Source: Glebionis coronaria (taxonomy: Eukaryota; Streptophyta; Magnoliopsida; Asterales; Asteraceae). From it: DNA of 64,000 bases. The stretch lies in assembly GCA_025667525.1 (NCBI GenBank), contig CM046875.1:527955079-528019078 (forward strand). The letters are read 5' to 3'. Within the stretch, counting starts at the first letter, position 1, and every line of letters starts with the position of its first letter. Below the pieces are notes generated by a model, which was given only the letters and a program-made list of their open reading frames with translations, did no database searches and was not told where the DNA came from. This document shows, in pieces, positions 53,938 to 64,000 of this stretch. The translations under genes were made by a program, and so were the position numbers.

Positions 53938-53957
53938 AAACATTGAGGACAATGTTT
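53938..53957 (+). other. conserved Athila 3' UTR hairpin 2 (E4 copy)
   Basis: AAACATTG, loop AGGA, CAATGTTT; identical stem and loop to E1 and E2, lying between two polypurine tracts. Confidence 0.75.
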
Positions 53958-55610
53958 ATATCAAATGTAGGGGGACTTCTATCGAAGTAACTGGGCTTTT
54001 CCATTAATTTGTCCTCATTTTAACCGGAAAATTTGATTTTTAGACATTTTTCAAAAATTTTAATCTATTTTGGCCTAGTAGTATGGTAGTATTTTCCTTT
54101 GTTATCGTTATTTACTTTCTTTGCTAGAATAAATTTTTAATAAAGTGGTTTTCATTTTTTCAACGTCATGAATCTTTTGACTCAACCCGAGTTTACTTAT
54201 CTAAGTTTACTCTAGCTAGTATCCTTAACGTGTTTAAGTCAAGTTTTGCTAGGTTTTTATATAGGGAACTTTATAACGCGAAAGTCTTAACTCTTATGGG
54301 TTAAGAACAAGAACTTTTTGCAAGTTCCTAAAATTGATCCTAGAAAGTCGTTTATTAAGGGAACTTTAAAATGCAATTTCTAAACTTGATAAAGTCTAAG
54401 AAGATGCAATATCCTATAGATGACTTGAAAACCCAAAACTTTGATTTAATTGGCTAAGCATCCACGAGTCTCATTCCTTGAGATTTTAAATTGTGGAGAA
54501 CGAGAGATGATAGAGTCAATTATAAGTTTGGTATTCTTTCATGAATTTATGTGTGTTAATTATGAGTTTATTCTCCCATCGCTTGTTAATAAATATATTT
54601 GCAATAAATAAGGTTGTACGATTTGAAACGTTACTTAGCTTCTAGCCAAAATCGTATAAAAGTTGCTCGGTATTAATTAGAGTTCATAGCCAAGGCATAA
54701 CTTATTGAAGCGGGATGCGAAGATTGGCGAGTCCGAAAAGTCCCTAACAAGGCATGAGGGCTACATTTTGTTGCTAAAGATCCAAAGTGATGTGAAGAAT
54801 CATTTATCAAAAATCAATATGAAGGATCGAGACACACGACGAAAAGCAAATACTCGAAGTCTATCCGAAAAGACCCTAGCAAGGTATGAGGATAAATAGA
54901 TCCAAGTCCTAAAAGGAAACGGATCGTTGTATATCAAAGTCCAAAATAAAGATTGGAGAAAAATGAAGAAGTCGTGGTCTAAATTTGAAGAATCTCTCAA
55001 AAACTTCAAGTGAAGAAATTCCTATTATGAAGAGAAGACCATAATTTCAAGAACGTCTCTCAAGATTCGAAGTATGAAGTCGCTACCAAATATCGGTCCG
55101 AGAAAGGTCTCAAATCGTGAAGCGAGTTATGCCAAGATATGAACTTTATGTGGTCCCGAGAAGCAGTTTTAAAAGATTTTGTCCTTTATCTAACTATTGA
55201 TTAAATCGTCCTACTTTATTTTCTGCCTAAATTAACTATCGAAATAAGTCAAACAATGAATCCTCGTGATCATTCAAGACAATTATAAAATATAAGAGAT
55301 ACACCTAGGAATAAGGGAGTCTAAGTGAATAATTGGGCCACATGAGTTTGTATTAGTTTGCTAACTTATAATAACAATGATCTCGTTTATAAGCTTGGTG
55401 TGGGGAACGTGAAACTTGAGGATGATAAACATTCATGACAGCCAAAACCCCAATGTAAGTCTTTGATTTCTTTACTTGTTTTGTATATATTTCTATCTTT
55501 TAGTTTCCTTAGTGTTTAGTAATTAATAAAGGCCAAGGTGGGTTATTTATGATGAAAAATGTAAACCGTGCTTTGAAATTAATTCATTACATGAGGGCAT
55601 TGCAATGGTC

Positions 55611-55624
55611 AAGTGTAGGGGATT
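55611..55624 (+). promoter_or_regulatory. E4 polypurine tract
   Basis: AAGTGTAGGGGATT directly precedes the LTR start TAATAAGTGTG, matching the E1 arrangement. Confidence 0.8.
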
Positions 55625-56613
55625 TAATAAGTGTGAAAACACTTATCCTTTTACCACTTATTTCCAATAATAACAAGACCAAAACGTGTATTTTATTGTC
55701 GTAAAAGTCGGAATTATGTGTGGTTTGTGTTTTTATTGTGTTTCAGGATAAAAATGTGAAAAAGGAAGAAAACACGGGCTATCACGAGCTTTTATTGAAG
55801 AAAACGAGAAAAGACGAAGTCAAAAGATCAAGAGTGCAAAAAGAACGGAAGTCCAAGGCCTATTCTGAAGATTTATCGAAGAAAAAGTCTAAAGACGGAA
55901 GTTTAATGAAGTCGAAGAACCCAATCTAATTAAAGAAGAAAATTATAAGACGAGTTCAATTTATATCGAAAAATCCCGAGACAACGTCGAGAAAGACAAA
56001 GAATTTAAATCGAGTCGAGACGAGAAGAAAGAAATAAGGAAGCATAAACACTTAGCCTCCCCACCTCCTATATATACCCTCTGAATGTGTCATTAGGAGG
56101 GTGTTAGTTAGTTCATTTTAGTCTTCATTTTTTTCTTTTGTAGTTTTAATTTTTAGAGAGAGAAAGTGTTTAACTTTCTCTCACTAGGAAAACTTCATCT
56201 TTTATTTCTTTCTTGTGTGAATCTAATCTTTACTTTTTAGAGTTAAATCTTGTTTTAATCTTCATCTTCTTCTACCTTTCTTGATTTTATTTATCTTTGA
56301 TCCGATATAATCTTTGATCTTGTTTCATCTTGATGTTTGATTGATTAAAAAGTTTATCTTTTTATTCATATCTAAGCTTTTATACGATTTGAGCTTTGAG
56401 CTTATTATGCTTTTTGGCTTATTTTGTATTTAGCTTATTTACTTTTAAGTTTTCTTAAAAGTTTCGTCTTTTTAAGGTTTGTTTAAAAGGTTTGCTTATT
56501 TAGAGTTTTAAAAGTTTCTTATTCGTGCTTATTTGGCTCTTTCATTATTGATTTGGTTATGTTTGGGATTGTGCTTATTAAATAGAAGCTTATTGATTTA
56601 CTTATTACGAATT

Positions 56614-56940
56614 TCATTCCGTCGGAAAAGGGTTTACCTTTTCCGACAGTTATTCCGACGCTGCCATCGGATTAGGGTTTTACTTTCTGACGGGTTATTC
56701 CGATCCTTGTATCGGAAAAGGTTTTGGGATTCCGATCGTTTTTCCGATCGTGATTCCGACGATAGTGTTATTCAGTATTTCGACGGTCTTTTCGACGGAT
56801 TATTCCGATAGTGTTGTTTTTCCGACAGTTGTGATTCCGATAGCTTTACTGTTTATCATTCCGATACTTTCATAATTATTCCGATAGAATTTCTCTCGAT
56901 ACATTCCGATGGGATTCCGATCATGGGCATTCCGACGGAT
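56614..56940. repeat. cluster of degenerate ATTCCGAT repeats in the E4 LTR
   Basis: More than fifteen copies of TTCCGA[TC] or its complement TCGGAA occur in about 330 bases, commonly as ATTCCGAT, ATTCCGACG or TTTTCCGAC. The cluster is in the transcribed U5 part. Compare the leader of copia B at 18813-19098. Confidence 0.75.
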
Positions 56941-57202
56941 GGAGTTGTTATTTCTACAAAGTTTTAAGTTTTAAATTTACTTATAAGTTTTTAATCATTT
57001 ATTTTTAACTTGTAATTTTTAGTTTAACTTTTAAAGCTTTCATTTTTACACAACGACATTTGCATTTTTATTTTTAGTTTAAAATAGATAATCTCACCTC
57101 TTTATTTTCCACCAAGAACGACTGAGTCGCACTTTCAACTACTAATCAATTCGAAAAGACCGGAACAACGAACTTTCATACGAGAAAATCTCTTGTATTA
57201 AG

Positions 57203-57273
57203 TCCCCCATTGGATTCGAACCCATGACCTCCTGGTCATGGGCCAAACGTGTTAACCGTTGGTTCTAGCCAAC
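57203..57273 (-). other. tRNA-like sequence with B box in the E4 LTR
   Basis: On the - strand a perfect B box GGTTCGAATCC (57212-57222) follows GTTGGCTAGAACCAACGG and a palindromic CCATGACC...GGTCATGG. It is antisense relative to E4, unlike the one in E1, and at a different LTR position, so the two were probably gained separately. Confidence 0.45.
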
Positions 57274-57850
57274 TGTTTGTGATTATTAACAGTTTTATTT
57301 ATTAATATAGCATCCTTTATTTAGCTATCAGCTTTTAATTCTATTTAGATACATAGTTTTCACTTATTTAATTTTAAATCAATAATTAGAATAAATTTTA
57401 TAAAGTTTTAAATAATTAATAAAATAAAAAAACAAATAAAAATATATTTTATTATTTTTAGAAATTTAAATTGTTTTTAAAACTAGTTTTTAAATAAATT
57501 AGATTTTAATTAATTTAGTTTTAAATAAAAAAATAGTTTTAAATAGATTTTTTTTTATTAAAAGTAAAAGTAAAATTTTAAAATGAATTAAATTAGTTTA
57601 TAATTTTTAAATAGATAATAGTTTAAAAGTTTAAAGTTTAAATAATTGTCTATTAGATTTAATTTTAGGATACGGTTCATGCACTTTAGGATTTTAATTT
57701 GTATGAGTAATTTTAGTTTTAAAACCGAAAACTCATTCGAATCAATTGTCCAAATCGAAACAAAACGTCTCAAATTCACTTGATCTTCGTGTACAACGAA
57801 CTTGGATCATCAACGTGTTTAATTAAATCCGTCTTTGGTAAATTTTAGTC

Positions 57851-58611
57851 TATTACTTAAAGGTAATTTTCTATTTTACCCTATAACGTATCTAATTAAT
57901 ATACAAACCACGACACATCAAAGACGAAAGAGAATAAACTATAAAATTAATCATGTAAAGATTCAAGAATACCAACGAAAATCTAAGAAATCCAAACCGG
58001 CGCATGACATTCATGTATTCGGTTGCAAGATGCAATACAGAAAAGTCTATTGACAACGTGATTTTCCAAAATCACAGGACACGCCGAGAAAGAAATGGAG
58101 CATTAACGGGTTACACTCCCGGAGCAAGGAGGTTTAATAAAAAGGGAGGATACAAGTTTATAGAAGTATAATTGTATTAAATAATCGCTACACAATAAAG
58201 GATGAATCTCAAGATGACAATGATGGTTTCAAGGTACAGACGGACGTTGTAATTTGAAGTCGAAACGTTGAATGGTCAATGAAGAAATATTTAATCGATA
58301 TATAAGTGTCGTGTAAAACGGTGACGTAAAGGTCAATCAAGATTACGAAGACCCACGATATCATTCAACACGAATTCAACAAATGCTTTGAGATGTGTGA
58401 CTCACACAATGTCCTTTAGTATTTCTGGGAGACACATTAAGCTACACAATGGTGTAAAGACTATTTCAAGACATCCAATCACACTGATCGGTAAGAAATC
58501 TGCATATATAAATAGATATCTTAAATAGGTTTAACAATGAAAGTAACACGCACGGTAGTAAAATGAAAATCATAAGTTTCATTGAAAGCAACATTTATTC
58601 AATCCCTAACA
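57851..58611 (+). repeat. possible + strand LTR of a further element
   Basis: The right end CCCTAACA at 58611 is followed by a primer-site-like TGGTATCACGAGAG, and a TATA-like TATATAAATAG lies at about 58506-58516. The left end is not defined; TGACAACGTG near 58051 is one candidate. No internal coding region follows. Confidence 0.4.
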
Positions 58612-58612
58612 A

Positions 58613-58626
58613 TGGTATCACGAGAG
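58613..58626 (+). promoter_or_regulatory. possible tRNA-iMet-type primer site
   Basis: TGGTATCACGAGAG resembles TGGTATCAAGAGC used by plant copia elements. It follows a CA-ending LTR-like sequence by one base. Confidence 0.4.
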
Positions 58627-59128
58627 TATACACGACATGTAACAGTGAGCTGAGAAAAACAGACGGTTCAAAACGAACGAGTATACAAGGTCAGTCGTAT
58701 CATGCATAAACAAGATAGCAATAGTACTCAGAAAATTGAGTGTGAAAAGTCGGTGGCATACGCGCTCTAAATACAAGTATGTAACGTCATAACGATATAA
58801 AATCATTGCAATAAGATCAATTCACAAGAATTCAAGAAATATAGTATAGGCAGATGTAATCACAGTAATATCCAATGGCAATTCATGAAGCACAAGGCTT
58901 TGAAAAGACATAGTAATTATCGTCATTAGGGTAACGTAATATTTCAAAATATAATCAGGAGATGAAATATTATAACGATAACTAAAAGTAAATAATAAGG
59001 ATTAGAGAGTTACCCGCGTAGATATCGATCAACAATGGCAGATTCTATGTTTGACACTTAGAAACATGAAATGTTTGAACTTTCGGTTATAGACTAAGTT
59101 TTGAAAAACGTCTCAGTTCCATATAACC
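58627..59128. other. non-coding segment between two facing primer sites
   Basis: About 500 bases without a supportable gene, bounded by a + strand primer site on the left and a - strand one on the right. Confidence 0.4.
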
Positions 59129-59143
59129 ATCGCTCTCATACCA
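59129..59143 (-). promoter_or_regulatory. possible tRNA-iMet primer site, - strand
   Basis: On the - strand TGGTATGAGAGCGAT differs from the canonical TGGTATCAGAGCGAT by one base and starts three bases after an LTR-like end GGGGGTCTCACA. Confidence 0.6.
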
Positions 59144-59146
59144 ATC

Positions 59147-61065
59147 TGTGAGACCCCCAAAATCTGACATGGAACAACTAGGCAACGAGGGGGTAACACG
59201 TCATGGTACAAGAAACAGTTAATTACAGTTAACACATAACTGACGTAATAAAAACATATACATTACATCATAAAAGATCAGAGTTTTAAACATAGGTCCC
59301 AGAGTTTTATATGCGGAAAAAATTATTATTTCATCATGATTTATAACACTTGGTTACCAAAAATACAGAAAATCTATTGACAGCCTTTAGATAAAACCAA
59401 AGTTGAAATATTCATAGAAATCTCCATCCTACGATAATATCCTGCGGGCTCCCATCCAAGCAAAGCTATGTAATTATACCTAAGATTAAACATGTAAAAT
59501 CGTCAACATAAAGTTTAGTTATATTCATAGGTTTAGCAGTAAAGGTGTGGAACACAATAGAATTTGTAAAACAAGTAATGGGGGGATAACTATGTACATT
59601 ATCTATAGTCACGATGTATATTATTGTTGTTTAGTCTCATGAACCGAAGCTTAACTCAAATGTAAGTTCCTCTAGGGAGTATTCAGCCTAAATACTCAAG
59701 TATAAACAAATGTATGTGCGTCAAGGTAATCGGGACGAGGATTGTCAATCCCGATGGATCCACCCACAACATTCGCGCCTAGCGCAAAGCATACGGGACA
59801 ATTAACGGTTTATGATAGGAGAGGAAACTCAAGGCTAACGTCTAAAAAGCAATAATACCATTGAATTCATCTGTAAAGCATACACGATCTGGATAGCATA
59901 CAAGTTCTGGATAGCATACAGTTGTTAATTGGTTGTGTTCCACCATGTAAAATCTCACCCCGTGTTTAGAAACCATGTACAAGTAAAAAGGGGATATGAA
60001 CTCACCTTAGCCACGAGGTAAGTCAATCACGGTACTCAGCAGCTGAGTATAAACGGTAGTGGTAAGACGATCACCGACGATATGGATGCCCGGGAAAATA
60101 CGACAACCGCAACCTATCACAATAAGGCGCGTGTTAAGACTCAAACTCAAGTATCGATATGTACCAAGTATAACATGACTTTAAATATTTTCGAAGTATT
60201 CATATTTCAAAACCATTGACACGAACCAAATAAATCTATATTAACCCATTTATCCAACACTACACGTTAAAACACTTGTGCCCTTGAAAGTGGCCCGTCA
60301 TACGACGCCAAGTCAACGCAAGTCAAACTATCCCTTTACCTTACTTGGACCAGTAGCTAAGTCATTTATATAATGACTAAGCACTTGAGTAGGTCACCAT
60401 GTCCAATAGTGAATACTCAAACTCACGCAACACAAGTATTGAACTACTTGTCCAACATACAAATCAACAAGTACACTCCGAATGTACACACCGATCTACC
60501 TTATCTAGACTTGTCTGATTTAGATGAAAATTGGTGTCAAGGTCACTTATAACCTGTATAAGACCTCACCAAAGTTTGAGCCAAATTTTATACTTTAAAA
60601 CCCATCAGCTCGATACTTTACTCGACCCCAAATTTGGGACAAATTGTATACTTGTTTTATAAAACCGTTTAAACCACTTTAAAAGTACTAACTCGACAAT
60701 CCGTCTTTTAAAACCACTACTAGACTCATCAAATTAAGTTTATAAACTTTAAAAATCAGTAGTATCCATAATCTAATCAAGCCTAAAGTCCCCGAGAGTC
60801 GACCCAAAATCAGCCACAATTACGGATTGTGCCGACTTGCGTCTCCCAGTACACGAATACTAAAACTAGCATAACCTTTGACTCGTAATGAGTTAGAAGC
60901 TCTATCTTATACCGAAACGAGCGTCTCGGAAAACTCTATAACAATATCAAATAATCTCATCCTATCTCAAACCTTAAACCCACGAAAAATATGTTCTAGA
61001 CCTGTTGTCCCAAAATACACTTTTAAAAATCATAACTGTGACAACCATGGTTTTGGGGTTTGTCA
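59147..61065 (-). repeat. probable LTR of a - strand gypsy element
   Basis: On the - strand it would run from TGACAAACCCCAAAACC at 61065 to GGGGGTCTCACA at 59147, next to a primer site. No partner LTR is present and the element's coding part is missing, so this is a remnant. The right boundary is uncertain because the sequence there (TGTGACA...TGTCAC, 61038-61065) is itself an inverted repeat and could start a + strand LTR. Confidence 0.45.
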
Positions 61066-62399
61066 CTTAGACTATTGTTTACGGTGTTTTGTGCAAATAT
61101 GTACTTTGATGTGCTTATGTGTTTATTTTGTGTGTTTGGATTTAGGTTAGGAAATCGTTTATTGGTATATAGTACTCATAAGTAAATCGAGGAACGGTTA
61201 TTTCATGTTCATGAGCTCACAAGGTAGTGACTATGTAATGAGATGATGTTATTTCGTGGTTTTACGTATACGTATATGTATTATAGAAAATCGTATTTTT
61301 ACGATTTAAGGTTTAGCATTTAGAGGTCTCGGATGAGGTAATTAGTCATGGGAGTATTTTTGGGATGGTTTTAAGTCATTTAGGACTTAGTTAATTAGTT
61401 TATTTCATATTTCAAGAGTTTTTATAAAACTGTTTATTTTACGTCTTTTACAGTATACGCGTAAATTTGATTAGTTTTACGGTTTTGAGGTTCGGGAGGC
61501 TTTAGGAGCTGAAATAAATTAAGGGAATTTAAGGTAATAATAATTAACAGTTAATTTACAGTAATATAATTAAAAAAGTCGGTTATAGGGTGTTGGACTT
61601 AGTTTTGTCTGAATTTTGCTTAAGGAAAGTAAGGGGAGCCCAGTTTGAGTACTATTAGGTTTCCTGGTTAGTTTTAATTACCCATATTACTCCCTTTAGC
61701 CCCAAAACCGAATTTATCCTTTCCATAACTCTAATATCAGTGGTTTCTATCAATGGAGGAGCAAGAAAACCCAATAATTCAATTAGGGTTTAAGGTACAC
61801 ACTAAAACTATGACAATTAACGTTTAATTTACGTATATGTAACTTAATATGATGGATTAGGGTTGAGATTCATAATTTTTTGTTAGGATTTGTTAATGAT
61901 CTGTAATTAGTGATGTAATTAATGGGTCTTTATCATTGGAAATCGTTTTTAGGTTTTAATTAGGGTTTATGTATGATTAATTAGGTTAATCATATTAAAT
62001 TCGTTATTAAAGACTGGCCAGAATTTTTGGGTCATTGTTTTGATCGTATCTAGAGTTTTACAAACTTTTAAATTGCGATCTTGGTACCCCTGAAAAGGTA
62101 CTTAAGTTGACTTTCAAATGCAAGAAACGAGAACTAAATTGGAGGACGGGAAGTGGGTCAAAAATAGGTTACAACAGTTGGAGGTCAAAGCAGTTTTGAA
62201 ATCATTCGGATTTAAATTAATGTTTTAAGATGTTTAGGGTACTTAGGAGTATAATTGGACCTTCAAACGAACATGAGACTTAGATTACATATTAAATAAA
62301 AGATCTGGAGGAGGGATAAACAAATGGGTTAAGGTAAGACCTTTTGATCATAACAAACTTTTCGTATGTTCAAAATCAGTAAATTCTAGATAGGTAAAA
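61066..62399. other. non-coding, nothing recognised
   Basis: AT-rich sequence without open frames of note. It could be the left part of a + strand LTR beginning at 61038, but no partner or primer site supports this. Confidence 0.35.

Positions 62400-62400
<1 letters not shown>

Positions 62401-62491
<91 letters not shown>
62401..62491. repeat. (TA)n microsatellite
   Basis: About 45 TA units, ending directly at a Helitron-like 3' terminus. Confidence 0.95.
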
Positions 62492-62492
<1 letters not shown>

Positions 62493-62493
<1 letters not shown>

Positions 62494-62521
62494 TAGCCTT
62501 TAGACCCGTCTGGTGGACGGG
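62493..62521 (-). mobile_element. Helitron 3' terminus (- strand)
   Basis: On the - strand a hairpin CCCGTC-CACCA-GACGGG (62505-62521) is followed after 8 bases by CTAG at 62493-62496 and then T. This is the hairpin-plus-CTRR end of plant Helitrons, with the expected T of the AT target. The element body would extend to the right, through the tandem repeat. Confidence 0.65.
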
Positions 62522-62639
62522 CTAGCTTTAAGTAAATATATTTTAATGAAAATTGAATTTATGTGTGTTTGTATTAGAAGTTTTGTATATGTTAATGTTA
62601 TGAATAACGTTTTTACATAAAAAAAATTTAAATAAATAT

Positions 62640-64000
<1,361 letters not shown>

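Larger units (their letters stand above)
53582..55610 (+). mobile_element. E4 3' non-coding region
   Basis: About 2.0 kb with no supportable gene. It contains hairpins 1 and 2 and polypurine tracts of the form AGTGTAGGGG at about 53677-53690, 53908-53922 and 53965-53977, in the same order as in E1. A 64-codon frame at 54705-54899 is judged chance. Confidence 0.7.
55625..57850 (+). repeat. E4 3' LTR (right end uncertain)
   Basis: Starts TAATAAGTGTGAAAACACTTATCC-like, the same start as the E1 LTR in sense. A TATA box CTATATATA lies at 56068-56076, so U3 is about 450 bp and U5 is long. U5 contains several GCTTATT phrases (56398-56600), a TTCCGA cluster (56614-56940) and a tRNA-like segment on the - strand (57203-57273). 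No partner LTR is in the window, so the right end near 57850 is a guess from the drop in resemblance. Confidence 0.65.

Noticed and set aside
61038..61150. + strand LTR starting TGTGACAACC at 61038
   Set aside because: Possible, but the nearby primer site at 59129-59143 supports a - strand LTR ending here instead, and no + strand primer site or partner LTR was found.

Overview
This window is a block of nested plant retrotransposons. I can support no host protein-coding gene, rRNA or functional tRNA gene in it. The plant origin rests on Ty3/gypsy elements with 3-4 kb LTRs (Athila-type with tRNA-Asp primer sites, and a Tekay-like chromovirus with a tRNA-iMet primer site), Ty1/copia gag of the UBN2 type, and Helitron ends. 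The gag and pol wording resembles elements I associate with daisy-family (Asteraceae) genomes, but that is an impression, not a proof.

Layout, left to right. Bases 1-2127 and 14196-14992 are the 3' end of a + strand copia element (A). It is split by E1 (2128-14190, - strand), a complete and young-looking Athila-type element with ~3 kb LTRs and a 5-bp target duplication GTCTT. E1 encodes only gag, protease and an acidic tail, with no reverse transcriptase or integrase. A sits in the gag end of a - strand copia element (B, 5' part only, 14993-19739). From 19740 to 23183 lies non-coding sequence with a remarkable ~1.45 kb array of 36-37 bp hairpin units, ending in the short 3' LTR of an unassigned + strand LTR element (E5). 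From 23189 to 51649 is E3, a + strand Tekay-like chromovirus. Its left LTR is truncated and its pol is split by E2 (29852-46235, - strand), a complete 16.4 kb Athila element with gag, PR, RT, RNase H and integrase, and target duplication CCTAT. E3 itself lies inside the RT/RNase H region of E4, an older + strand Athila whose pol 3' half, 3' non-coding region and 3' LTR occupy 51650 to about 57850. The last 6 kb hold LTR-like fragments facing each other, two Helitron 3' ends on the - strand, long (TA)n tracts and a ~173 bp higher-order tandem repeat.

Inferred order of events: E4 is oldest; E3 entered E4; E2 entered E3 pol; E5 appears to have entered the E3 left LTR; B, then A, then E1 entered in that order. 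E2, E3, E4, A and B carry stop codons or frameshifts or are truncated. E1 is nearly open (one frameshift), and its LTRs differ by only scattered changes.

The signals not explained by ordinary coding are structural: hairpins whose stems change sequence but keep pairing (the 36-bp array; three hairpins around the TATA box in both copia LTRs), two hairpins shared by three different Athila elements downstream of pol, repeated polypurine tracts, and a dense G-box/CRE cluster in a GC-rich island of the E1 LTR. These are the best candidates for undescribed biology.
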